A DNA stretch of 39,708 nucleotides, from positions 1 to 39,708 of the forward strand of contig CADBEB010000025.1 in assembly GCA_902793605.1 (NCBI GenBank), read 5' to 3'. Position 1 is the first letter of the stretch. Each line of letters begins with the position of its first letter. Origin of the DNA: an uncultured Eubacteriales bacterium (GTDB taxonomy: Bacteria; Bacillota; Clostridia; Christensenellales; Aristaeellaceae). Positions 16,650 to 23,631 of this stretch are shown in pieces. The position numbers and the translations under genes were made by a program. Below the pieces are notes generated by a model that had not been told where the DNA came from, did not search any database, and saw only the letters and a list, made by a program, of their open reading frames with translations.

Positions 16650-17183
16650 TCAGAATTTCCTCATTTTCTCCGGAATCCGGTTGATTCCCTTCCAGATCCC
16701 GAACAGAATCAGCCCGTTCACGGGAAACTGAACCAGGTTTTTCAGCGCCCGGGTACCCATCCTCGGCCAGAAGGTCGCGTTGTTCGGCGGCGGCAGGATA
16801 CCGGTCAGACACATGCACAGCGTATTGCCGATCAGATTGCAGACCACCGCGGCCGCCAGCGTGCACAGCAGGCAGCGGATCAGACTCTCTTGTTTCCGAT
16901 ACAGGAACAGGCCGTAGATTAATCCGCCGGCAGCCGCTACAACCGTATATCCCGGGAAAAAAGCGCCTGTCGGAAACAGCAGCGCGCCGATCACATCCGA
17001 GGCCACTGCTGTCAGAGCAGCCCACATCGGTCCGGCCAGAATGCCGCATACCGCGATCGGGATAAATCCGAAACTGATCTTCAGATAATCACCGACATTG
17101 ATGGCAGCGATCCGGGACAGGACCACCTGCATGGCGCACAGGACCGCAAGCAGGCACATCTTCTGGGTAGTCATTTTCTGCAT
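16650..17183 (-). CDS. folT: Folate-family ECF transporter S component
   Basis: A 177-residue membrane protein with about six hydrophobic segments. It binds a folate-type vitamin and would dock on EcfT with EcfA1/EcfA2, whose genes lie at 73-1775. Features are VVLSRIAAINVGDYLKISFG near the start, GPMWAALTAVASDVIGALLFPTGAFFPGYT and an Arg-rich cytoplasmic C-terminus. The PTGAFFPGYT segment is typical of the folate subgroup, and the upstream THF riboswitch independently supports folate. Start ATG 17183 has AAAGGAGG with 8-nt spacing. Confidence 0.9.
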   Translation of the reverse strand: MQKMTTQKMCLLAVLCAMQVVLSRIAAINVGDYLKISFGFIPIAVCGILAGPMWAALTAVASDVIGALLFPTGAFFPGYTVVAAAGGLIYGLFLYRKQESLIRCLLCTLAAAVVCNLIGNTLCMCLTGILPPPNNATFWPRMGTRALKNLVQFPVNGLILFGIWKGINRIPEKMRKF

Positions 17184-17184
17184 G

Positions 17185-17238
17185 AAAAAAGCCTCCTTTC
17201 GATTCTCAGATCAGTTCTTCTTGTGATTCGCAGAGGCT
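17185..17238 (-). promoter_or_regulatory. Expression platform of the THF riboswitch
   Basis: Minus strand: AGCCTC (17238-17233) can pair with GAGGCT (17195-17190), which contains the folT ribosome site and is followed by TTTTTT (17190-17185). This would block the ribosome site or terminate transcription. CTCTGC (17235-17230), overlapping AGCCTC, can instead pair with GCAGAG (17347-17342) at the 5' end of the aptamer. The two pairings exclude each other, so ligand closing the aptamer stem would free AGCCTC and turn the gene off. Confidence 0.65.
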
Positions 17239-17250
17239 CTTTCTGGAAAA

Positions 17251-17348
17251 GCAGCGGGATGCGCATTCTCCACCGCACGACTTCAGTCGTTTCGTTTCAT
17301 GACAACTCCCCGTTCATGAACACTTTACGCGGACAACGCTACTCTGCC
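17251..17348 (-). ncRNA. THF (tetrahydrofolate) riboswitch aptamer
   Basis: The minus strand shows the conserved series of the THF-I class: AGAGTAG, CCGCGTAAAGTG, ACGGGGAGTTGTC, ACGAAACGA, GCGGTGG and GCATCCCGCTGC, in the right order and spacing. The ends GCAG (17347-17344) and CTGC (17254-17251) close the P1 stem. It stands about 70 nt before folT, the usual target of this class, and controls uptake of folate according to cellular THF. Recognition rests on remembered consensus; a covariance-model hit would settle it. Confidence 0.9.
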
Positions 17349-17362
17349 TTTACGAATCATGG

Positions 17363-17397
17363 ATGGGACACCTGGTGACAGGCACCTTTTGTCCCAT
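17363..17397. repeat. REP-like hairpin between asd and folT
   Basis: ATGGGACA (17363-17370) and TGTCCCAT (17390-17397) form an 8-bp stem over an inner GGTGACAGGCACC hairpin. This GTGACAGGCACC type is widespread as a dispersed repeat in many bacterial genomes. No T-tract follows on the minus strand, so it is a poor terminator. Confidence 0.55.
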
Positions 17398-17412
17398 TTC
17401 CCTTCTATTGAC

Positions 17413-18507
17413 TCATTTTGCCTGAATATACCCTTTCCTGCACAGCAATTCCGCCGTCAGGATCCCGCCGCCGGCAGCGCCACGGATGGTATTGTGGCTC
17501 AGGCAGACAAAGCGCCAGTCAAAGATCCTGTCTTCCCGCAGCCGGCCGATGCTGACCCCGAAGCCGTTCTGAAAATCGCGGTCCAGCCGGGTCTGCGGCC
17601 GGGAAGGATCGTCGAAGTACTGCAGGAAGGGTTTCGGCGCGCTGGGCAGTTCCAGCCGCTGGGCTTCCGTCTCATAGTTCGCCCACCGCTCGAGGATCTG
17701 CTCCTTCGTCACCGGCTTCCTGAAGTTTACGGAAACCGCCGCCATATGGCCGTCGCTGGCCGCCACGCGCAGGCACTGCGCGCTGATCACGGGCTCTGCC
17801 GCGTTCACGATTACGGGACCGTTCCCCAGATCCTTCACTGTGCCCCACAGTTTCAGAGGCTCATTCTCGCTCTTCTCATCTTCCCCGCCGATATAGGGGA
17901 TCACGTTATCCACCATCTCCGGCCAGGTCTTGAAGGTCTTGCCGGCGCCGCTGATCGCCTGGTAGGTGCAGACGCTGACCTGTGTGGGCTCAAAGTCCAG
18001 CAGGGGCGTCAGCGCGGGCACATAGCTCTGGATGGAGCAGTTCGGCTTCACGGCGATGAAACCGTATTTGCTGCCCAGGCGCTTCCGCTGGGTCGGGATC
18101 ACGTCCAGATGGGCCGCGTTGATCTCCGGCACCACCATCGGCACATCCTCAATCCCGCGGCAGGCGCTGTTATTGCTTACGATCGGCACTTCATGCCGGG
18201 CATAATCCTCTTCCAGCGCGCGGATCTCATCCTTTTTCATATCCACCGCGCAGAAGCAGAAATCAACCTTCGCCGCCACCGCGTCAATATCGGAAGCGTC
18301 AACGATCGTCATATCCGCCGCATAGTCCGGAATCGGCCAGTCAAAGGCCCAGCGCTCTCCGACCGCTTCCCGGTAGGTCTTCCCGGCACTCCGGGCGGAA
18401 GCCGCCAGGCAGGTCACCTTGAACCACGGATGGTCTTTCAGCAGGGAAATAAAGCGCTGTCCCACCATTCCGGTGGCCCCGATGATCCCAACACGATACT
18501 GATTCAT
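17413..18507 (-). CDS. asd: Aspartate-semialdehyde dehydrogenase (archaeal/fungal type)
   Basis: Reduces aspartyl phosphate to aspartate semialdehyde with NADPH, on the path to lysine/diaminopimelate, threonine and methionine. The 364-residue protein has the Rossmann motif VGIIGATGMVGQRF, the conserved IVSNNSACRG, the active-site Cys in AVKPNCSIQS and the acid/base region RVAASDGHMAAVSV. The PNCSIQ form and overall layout match the archaeal/fungal subfamily rather than the shorter classical bacterial type. Start ATG 18507 has GGGAGG 8 nt upstream; the longer reading frame adds only 13 non-conserved residues. Confidence 0.95.
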   Translation of the reverse strand: MNQYRVGIIGATGMVGQRFISLLKDHPWFKVTCLAASARSAGKTYREAVGERWAFDWPIPDYAADMTIVDASDIDAVAAKVDFCFCAVDMKKDEIRALEEDYARHEVPIVSNNSACRGIEDVPMVVPEINAAHLDVIPTQRKRLGSKYGFIAVKPNCSIQSYVPALTPLLDFEPTQVSVCTYQAISGAGKTFKTWPEMVDNVIPYIGGEDEKSENEPLKLWGTVKDLGNGPVIVNAAEPVISAQCLRVAASDGHMAAVSVNFRKPVTKEQILERWANYETEAQRLELPSAPKPFLQYFDDPSRPQTRLDRDFQNGFGVSIGRLREDRIFDWRFVCLSHNTIRGAAGGGILTAELLCRKGYIQAK

Positions 18508-18559
18508 GGTTCTTTCCTCCCTTGGTAAAAAGCCTGGCTCCGCCAAGCAATTACGTTGA

Positions 18560-18589
18560 ATATTATCACTCAGGCCCCCCGACTGTCAA
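18560..18589 (-). promoter_or_regulatory. asd promoter
   Basis: Minus strand: perfect TTGACA (18589-18584) with GATAAT (18567-18562) at 16 bp or TAATAT (18565-18560) at 18 bp. About 50 bp before the asd start; no lysine riboswitch fits in this short leader. Confidence 0.8.
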
Positions 18590-18691
18590 CCGATTCGCCC
18601 CTCCCGAACATGTTTCGAACAAACAAGGAGATCACACCATTCATGTTGAATAGATAATAATAAAGAGTAACTTCACAGAAGGAGTAAAAAC

Positions 18692-19387
18692 ATGACAAAC
18701 TTTCATTTTCTCAAACAAAGCGAAAAAAAGCCCGGTGAACTGGATACCTGGTCTGTTATCCTGCCCTTTGCCTTTGATCTGATCTGCGGCATCCTGCTGA
18801 TCGCGCTTGGCAACCTGGCCCTCCGTGTTACCTCCTATGCGCTGGCCGGTGTCATGATCATCTCTGCGATTTACATGATCATTGTCTATGTGCGCTCCAA
18901 ACCGTTGGTCAAGATCACCGAACTGAGGCTGGCCAGCGGCCTGGTTCTGATCGTTGCCGGGGCGCTTCTCGCCTTCAACCCGGAGTACCTGGAGAACCTC
19001 CTTCCCTTTATCTGGGGGATCGCATTGCTCTTCGGCGCCTTCGTGAAGATCCAGTACGCCTTCGATGAGTTGGCCCTGAAGATTGAAAAATGGTGGATCA
19101 TGCTGATCCTGGCCGCCTTCTCCATGGTCATCGGAATCCTCACCCTGGCCAATCCGGCCTTCCTCGGCGAAAACCGGAACGTGATCATCGGCATCATGCT
19201 GATCGTCGAAGCCATCATCGACCTCGTCGTGTTCCTGCTCATCCGCAAAGCCCTGAAGAATCTTGCTCCCGCCGGGGCGACAATACCCCTTTCGGAAACC
19301 AGGCAGAAAGCGGCTGAGTCCGCCGTCCAGTCCGCTGTTGCCGCTGCAGCACCGGCTCCTGAACCTCCGGCCGAAAGCGAACAATAA
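18692..19387 (+). CDS. HdeD/DUF308-type membrane protein
   Basis: A 231-residue protein with six hydrophobic segments in three repeated pairs (about residues 22-42, 48-67, 79-97, 103-121, 132-150, 157-178), the DUF308/HdeD layout. HdeD in enteric bacteria helps acid resistance; the role here is unknown. The last 45 residues are an Ala/Pro/Glu-rich cytoplasmic tail. ATG 18692 has AAGGAG 7 nt upstream. The sirtuin gene begins 13 nt after its stop, so the two form an operon. Confidence 0.8.
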   Translation: MTNFHFLKQSEKKPGELDTWSVILPFAFDLICGILLIALGNLALRVTSYALAGVMIISAIYMIIVYVRSKPLVKITELRLASGLVLIVAGALLAFNPEYLENLLPFIWGIALLFGAFVKIQYAFDELALKIEKWWIMLILAAFSMVIGILTLANPAFLGENRNVIIGIMLIVEAIIDLVVFLLIRKALKNLAPAGATIPLSETRQKAAESAVQSAVAAAAPAPEPPAESEQ

Positions 19388-19400
19388 GGGAGGCCTCATG

Positions 19401-20114
19401 ATGGCTTACGAAGAACTGAAAGCGCTTGTCGGTTCGAGCGAACGAATCGTCTTCTTCGGCGGCGCCGGCGTCTCCACCGAAAGCGGCATCCCGGATTTCC
19501 GCAGCGTTGACGGTCTTTATCACCAGAAATATGACTACCCGCCGGAGACCATCCTCTCCCACACCTTTTTCGTACAGAAACCCGAGGAGTTCTTCAAGTT
19601 CTACCGGGACAAGCTCCTCCCCCTGGATGCAAAACCGAACAAAGCCCATCTGAAGCTGGCCGAATGGGAAAAGGAAGGCAAGCTGATCGGTGTCGTCACC
19701 CAGAACATCGACGGGCTTCACCAGGCTGCCGGCAGCAAAAAGGTCTTTGAACTCCATGGCAGTGTTCATCGGAACTACTGCATGAACTGCGGCAGGTTCT
19801 TTTCCGCCGAATTCATGAAGAACAGCAGGGACCCTGTCCCCCACTGCGATTGCGGCGGCCGGATCAAGCCGGATGTCGTCCTCTACGAAGAAGGCCTGGA
19901 TGACGCCGTCGTTTCCGGTGCGATCCATGTCATCTCCAAAGCGGACCTGATGATCGTCGCCGGCACCAGCCTGACCGTCTACCCCGCCGCCGGACTTATC
20001 CGTTATTTCCGCGGCAAGCACCTGGTCCTGATCAACCGCGACGCCACTCCCATGGATTCCCAATGCGACCTCGTCATCCACGACAAAGTCGGCGAAGTCC
20101 TCTCTGCTCTTTAA
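19401..20114 (+). CDS. cobB: NAD-dependent protein deacylase, SIR2 family
   Basis: A 237-residue sirtuin that removes acyl groups from lysines using NAD+. Motifs: GAGVSTESGIPDFRS for NAD binding, TQNIDGLH, the catalytic His in ELHGS, zinc ligands CMNCG and CDCGG, then VAGTSLTVYPAA. The length and compact zinc module match class III/U bacterial sirtuins. Two ATG codons (19398, 19401) follow GGGAGG; the second has the better 7-nt spacing. It is co-transcribed with the HdeD-like gene. The symbol cobB is used by family convention. Confidence 0.93.
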   Translation: MAYEELKALVGSSERIVFFGGAGVSTESGIPDFRSVDGLYHQKYDYPPETILSHTFFVQKPEEFFKFYRDKLLPLDAKPNKAHLKLAEWEKEGKLIGVVTQNIDGLHQAAGSKKVFELHGSVHRNYCMNCGRFFSAEFMKNSRDPVPHCDCGGRIKPDVVLYEEGLDDAVVSGAIHVISKADLMIVAGTSLTVYPAAGLIRYFRGKHLVLINRDATPMDSQCDLVIHDKVGEVLSAL

Positions 20115-20176
20115 TTCCTGAATAATACCAGCAAAACCAGCTCTTCCCGATCAATAAACCCCGTTTCCATATCGAG

Positions 20177-20276
20177 GTGTGGGGCGAAGCCCCACCACAA
20201 AATAATCCCCGTCCCCACACAAAACCAACTGCAATATAAGCTTCTTTCAGTGTGGGGAAGGGGCAGGGGAAAGGGC
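20177..20276 (+). repeat. Two-hairpin dispersed element, copy 1
   Basis: About 100 bp, closely matching 23230-23337. First hairpin GTGGGGC/GCCCCAC with GAA loop; second pairs CCCCGTCCCCACAC (20207-20220) with GTGTGGGGAAGGGG (20250-20263). Together the copies bracket the MotA/MotB-like operon. A region of 243 bp between genes holds this element and the operon promoter. Confidence 0.75.
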
Positions 20277-20315
20277 ATAAATAATTTCAAAAGTATTTCA
20301 TTTTCATTTCATATA

Positions 20316-20324
20316 TGATATAAT
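20316..20324 (+). promoter_or_regulatory. Extended -10 promoter of the first MotA/MotB-like operon
   Basis: TGA-TATAAT extended -10 (TATAAT at 20319-20324), without a good -35, in an AT-rich stretch with repeated TTTCAT. It lies 34 bp before the GTG start. Confidence 0.6.
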
Positions 20325-20357
20325 TCTTAAAGCTATTGCTTTAAGGAGGCGAAGCCT

Positions 20358-21650
20358 GTGCCCGATTTATCGAAAGTCACGGCCATTCTGCCCAATCTGG
20401 CTGATTACGTTGTTTACGGAGCGATCGCGGTTGTTACGCTGATCGGTTTCTTCAAATGTCTCATTCCGCTCTGGCGGACTACCTCCGCCCTTCGCCGTGC
20501 GATCACCCGCCTCCAGGCTAACGCCGGCAAGCAGCTGGAAAAGCCCGTCTGGCAGGAATCCCGTTTCGTCGGCAAACGCCTGAAAGGCAGCTGGCTCCGC
20601 TTCCTGCAGAACGCGGAGCAGCTGGACCGCCGCGGCCTCCCGACCAATGTGGAAGACTATATCAATGACGATACCGTCACCCATGGCCCCGGCAACGCCG
20701 GACTGGCCGAGCTGATCCCGAACCTGCTGACCTCGCTGGGTATCCTTGGCACCTTCATGGGTCTCAGCCGCGGCCTCTCCTCCCTGAACTTCGCGGATTC
20801 CACCCAGCTGATCCAGGGTATCCCGGACCTGCTGGGCGGCATGCGTTTCGCTTTCGGGACTTCGGTCGCCGGTATCAGCTGCAGCCTGGTCTTCAATATG
20901 CTGAACCGGATCTCCCAGGGTTCCAGCTACCGCGCGATCGATGATTTCGTAACTTCCTTCACCCAGCTCGCCATGTCCCGGCCTCTGGATAACGATGTGC
21001 AGCTGATCTGCCAGAACCAGGACCGGAACTTCATGCTCCAGGGTATCAACGATACCCTGGTCGACCGCCTGGCCGACAACGTCGGGCGTTCCATCTCCCG
21101 TGCCATGAACCCGGTGGCCGAATCAATGGACCGTTTTATCGTCGGCACTACCCGCAACCAGATCGAAGGCGTCAACCATATCGTTTCCCGCTTCCTGTCC
21201 GAGATGGACCGGAGCATGGGCAACCAGTTCACTTCCCTCGCCCAGACGATGAGCGCTCTCGAGCAGGAACAGGTGCGTGCCGCCCGGGTGACGAACGAAA
21301 ATCTCTCCGCGGCAGAAGGCATCGTTCGCAATGCCCAGTCCCTGCAGGAGATCACCTCCCGTGCGCTTGATAAGTTTGACGCTTATATGTCCGAACTCAG
21401 CACCGTCCGTGAACGGGATGAAGGTTTTGAAAAACGGTCAGCCGAGCTGCTGAACGATATGCGTCAGGAAAGCCGCGATATGGCGGCCCTGATCGACTCC
21501 CTGAGCCAGAAAGTACAGAACATCTCCGATAAACCGGATACCGCCGAAGAACAGGTCAGCCTCCGCGACATCCGCGATCTGATGAACAAGCTGAACGATC
21601 AGGTGAAGACCGTTTCCGACACCCTCACGAGCCTTTCGGAGGAGGTCTGA
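20358..21650 (+). CDS. MotA/TolQ/ExbB-like proton-channel protein with helical tail (ZorA-like), pair 1
   Basis: A 430-residue membrane protein. Hydrophobic segments lie at about 19-38, 117-137 and 160-182; the last two (AELIPNLLTSLGILGTFMGL and GMRFAFGTSVAGISCSLVF) are the conserved MotA/ExbB core that surrounds the partner helix. From about residue 200 to the end is a long, mostly helical cytoplasmic tail. This build, with the next gene, recalls ZorA of Zorya rather than flagellar MotA: the tail is long and no flagellar gene is near. It would use ion flow to turn around a MotB-like dimer. GTG start with AAGGAGG 8 nt upstream. A close paralogue is at 31244-32734. Family fold is confident, the ZorA link is inference. 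Confidence 0.8.
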   Translation: MPDLSKVTAILPNLADYVVYGAIAVVTLIGFFKCLIPLWRTTSALRRAITRLQANAGKQLEKPVWQESRFVGKRLKGSWLRFLQNAEQLDRRGLPTNVEDYINDDTVTHGPGNAGLAELIPNLLTSLGILGTFMGLSRGLSSLNFADSTQLIQGIPDLLGGMRFAFGTSVAGISCSLVFNMLNRISQGSSYRAIDDFVTSFTQLAMSRPLDNDVQLICQNQDRNFMLQGINDTLVDRLADNVGRSISRAMNPVAESMDRFIVGTTRNQIEGVNHIVSRFLSEMDRSMGNQFTSLAQTMSALEQEQVRAARVTNENLSAAEGIVRNAQSLQEITSRALDKFDAYMSELSTVRERDEGFEKRSAELLNDMRQESRDMAALIDSLSQKVQNISDKPDTAEEQVSLRDIRDLMNKLNDQVKTVSDTLTSLSEEV

Positions 21651-21652
21651 TC

Positions 21653-22618
21653 ATGGCGCGTCAACGAATCCACAACCGGCGGATCGGCAGGGGCTCCGGC
21701 GGTACCGGTGCCAGCTGGATCAGCTATTCGGACATGATGGCAGCGCTTCTGCTGATCTTCGTACTCGTCCTGACGTACAGCCTCTATCAGTATTTCACGA
21801 TGCTGGAGAGCAAAACCCGGGAGCTGGACGAACAGCGGCTGGTGCTCGACCAGCAGACCATTCAGCTGAAACTGGCAGAAGATAACCTGAATGACAAGGA
21901 GCAGAAGCTGATCGTCATCCAGGGTGACCTGGACAAGCTGAAGATCGACCTGAGCGACAAGGAAAAAGAGCTGGAAAACCTGCAGGTCATCCTGGTCTCC
22001 AAGGAAGCCGACCTCGAAGCCGCCACCCTGAAAGTCCGGGAGCAGCAGGACGCGCTGAACGCCCAGGCGCTCCGAATCGACAGCCTCATCGGTATCAAGG
22101 CGGCCATGATCAGGGACCTGTCGGATTCCCTGGCCTCCTCCAACCTGAAGGCCGCCGTGGATCCGAACACCGGCGATATCAAGCTGGACAGCGCCGTCTT
22201 CTTTGAAACCGGCAAAGCAGCCATCCGCCAGGAAGGCCAGGAGCTGCTGGACCGCTTTGTGCCGGTCTACCTGAGCGTCCTGCTCCGGGATGAATACGCC
22301 GACTACCTCGGTGAGATCATCATCGAAGGCCATACCGATTCCAAGGGCACCTATAACAGCAATCTGAAGCTGAGCCAGGACCGTGCCCTGCAGGTTGCAC
22401 TTTACTGCCTGAACATGTCTTCCCTCACCAGGGAACAGAAAGCCAAGCTGCAGCAGATCCTGACCGCCAAGGGCCGCAGCTCTTCCGACCTGGTCTATGT
22501 CAACGGTGTGGAAGACCCCGATGCCTCCCGCCGCGTGGAGTTCAAGTTCAGCCTGAAGGACGCCGAGATGATCGAAGAAATGAACCGCATCCTTTCCGGG
22601 GAAGCTGCTTCTGAATAG
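21653..22618 (+). CDS. MotB/OmpA-like motor partner (ZorB-like), pair 1
   Basis: A 321-residue protein with one N-terminal membrane helix (about 22-48, SWISYSDMMAALLLIFVLVL) holding Asp27, where MotB and ZorB carry the ion-binding Asp. A coiled coil rich in Leu/Glu/Lys/Asp covers about 50-145. An OmpA/MotB peptidoglycan-binding domain covers about 175-300, with FFETGKAAI, IIIEGHTDSKG and ASRRVEFKF. It would form the dimeric axle of the motor and hold the cell wall. Starts 2 nt after the MotA-like stop, GGAGG 7 nt before the ATG. Confidence 0.85.
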   Translation: MARQRIHNRRIGRGSGGTGASWISYSDMMAALLLIFVLVLTYSLYQYFTMLESKTRELDEQRLVLDQQTIQLKLAEDNLNDKEQKLIVIQGDLDKLKIDLSDKEKELENLQVILVSKEADLEAATLKVREQQDALNAQALRIDSLIGIKAAMIRDLSDSLASSNLKAAVDPNTGDIKLDSAVFFETGKAAIRQEGQELLDRFVPVYLSVLLRDEYADYLGEIIIEGHTDSKGTYNSNLKLSQDRALQVALYCLNMSSLTREQKAKLQQILTAKGRSSSDLVYVNGVEDPDASRRVEFKFSLKDAEMIEEMNRILSGEAASE

Positions 22619-22711
22619 GCAGTTATCCGTTCGCGTGTCATTTCGGCCAGGCATGCGCGCGGAGAAAACTCCCCTGTCTGGAATCCACCCTTTTCAAAGG
22701 AGCCTTCATAC

Positions 22712-23194
22712 ATGAAGCCATTCGCGATAATCCTGATTATTCTGGTTCTGGCCGCTGTCGTCGGCATCGGCTGGCTCTATTTCAACGCCAACCTGACCGT
22801 CGTTTTCGATTCCTGCATCGCAACAGACGGAGTCTCCCAGGCCGAATACTTCGACCAACTGAAGAAGCAGGTCTCCGGCGGAACCTTTATCGGGACTCTT
22901 TATGGCGGTAAAGATCTGCTCACGGCGGATCAGTATCAGTTCCTGACCTATACAGTCCGCCTTGACAATCACGCTTTCCTGAAAGCGGATACCGCCGAGA
23001 TCCGCATCACCCCCATGCAGGGGGACGTCCTGATGATCACCGACGGACAGGAACATACTGTTCCTTCCGGTAAAAACGGAACCCTCTCCGCCACGATCCT
23101 GACCGCCCGCGATATGCACAGTGTCCGCGAAGCCACCGTCACCTGGTACTTCTGGGGTATCCCCTTCTCCGAAAAACTAACCTTGGGGCAGTAG
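22712..23194 (+). CDS. Membrane-anchored protein of unknown function downstream of the motor pair
   Basis: A 160-residue protein with one N-terminal membrane helix (about 4-25) and a beta-rich extracytoplasmic domain. I do not recognise a family. The domain shows alternating strands (FLTYTVRLDNHAFLKADTAEI, TVPSGKNGTLSATIL) that resemble a small Ig-like or LEA14-like sandwich. It lies 93 nt after the MotB-like gene on the same strand with AAAGGAG 9 nt upstream and no promoter or terminator visible between, so it is probably the third gene of the operon and might touch the MotB-like partner outside the membrane. Confidence 0.7.
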   Translation: MKPFAIILIILVLAAVVGIGWLYFNANLTVVFDSCIATDGVSQAEYFDQLKKQVSGGTFIGTLYGGKDLLTADQYQFLTYTVRLDNHAFLKADTAEIRITPMQGDVLMITDGQEHTVPSGKNGTLSATILTARDMHSVREATVTWYFWGIPFSEKLTLGQ

Positions 23195-23229
23195 CTGTTC
23201 AGCCATACAGTCAACCATTCATCTATGGC

Positions 23230-23337
23230 AGGGGCATGGGGGCGGAGCCCCCATCACTAAATAATCCCCGTCCCCACGCAGACCTTCTTGCAATAAAATC
23301 CGCTTTCAGCGTGGGGAAGGGGGCAGGGGGAAAGGGC
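23230..23337 (+). repeat. Two-hairpin dispersed element, copy 2
   Basis: Second copy of the 20177-20276 element. Hairpin one is ATGGGGGC/GCCCCCAT with GGA loop. Hairpin two pairs CCCCGTCCCCACGC (23266-23279) with GCGTGGGGAAGGGG (23309-23322). Relative to copy 1 an A-T pair has become G-C on both arms, a compensatory change showing that the stem is maintained. Confidence 0.75.
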
Positions 23338-23356
23338 TAAGCAAAACTCTCGTTTT

Positions 23357-23394
23357 GAAATAACAGACCGCTTTTTCAAGCGGTCTGTTATTTC
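23357..23394. terminator. 17-bp hairpin terminator
   Basis: Perfect 17-bp stem GAAATAACAGACCGCTT / AAGCGGTCTGTTATTTC with loop TTTC. It probably ends both the plus-strand motor operon and the minus-strand small RNA at 23357-23579. Confidence 0.8.
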
Positions 23395-23579
23395 GAACCC
23401 CGGGGAGCCGATGCCCTCGTTTTTTCACCCGCTCTGTTAAGCAGGCTGGTGCCCTGCCGAGCGACTCTGCCGTCCCCTGGCGTTCAAAACGGGGGCATGG
23501 CATATCACTCCTTGGACCCGGGCTCCATTTTATGAAATGTGGGGAAAACCGAAAAGCTGTCGCGAACCCCAGGAAGTCT
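23357..23579 (-). ncRNA. Candidate structured small RNA (possibly 6S-like)
   Basis: Between a consensus minus-strand promoter (23586-23614) and a strong terminator hairpin lies a 220-nt stretch with no plausible ORF. It folds into a long rod: CCTGGGG near the 5' end can pair with CCCCGGG near the 3' end; GGAGCC with GGCTCC; ATGCCCCCGTTTT (23498-23486) with AAAACGAGGGCAT (23423-23411, one mismatch); CGCTC/GAGCG and GCAGG/CCTGC form the tip. A rod of this size with interior bubbles recalls 6S RNA, but I cannot match the conserved 6S positions, and it is not SRP RNA, RNase P or tmRNA as far as I can see. This occupies most of the 437-bp gap between genes at 23195-23631. Confidence 0.55.
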
Positions 23580-23585
23580 GTCATT

Positions 23586-23614
23586 ATTATACATTCAGCT
23601 TTTTCTTTCGTCAA
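23586..23614 (-). promoter_or_regulatory. Consensus promoter of the candidate small RNA
   Basis: Minus strand TTGACG (23614-23609), exactly 17-bp spacer, perfect TATAAT (23591-23586). It starts 18 bp past the icd stop and no ORF follows it. Confidence 0.82.
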
Positions 23615-23631
23615 TAGACGATATGGTAATC

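Noticed and set aside
17363..17397. Hairpin as the asd terminator
   Set aside because: No T-tract on the minus strand; sequence matches a dispersed repeat type instead.
20358..22618. Flagellar stator motA/motB
   Set aside because: Long helical tail, sequence closer in layout to ZorA/ZorB, and no flagellar or chemotaxis genes in the window.
23357..23579. tmRNA, RNase P RNA or SRP RNA
   Set aside because: None of their conserved boxes (CCA-ended acceptor, GAGGAAAGTCC, GGAAGGAAGCAGCC type) is present on either strand.
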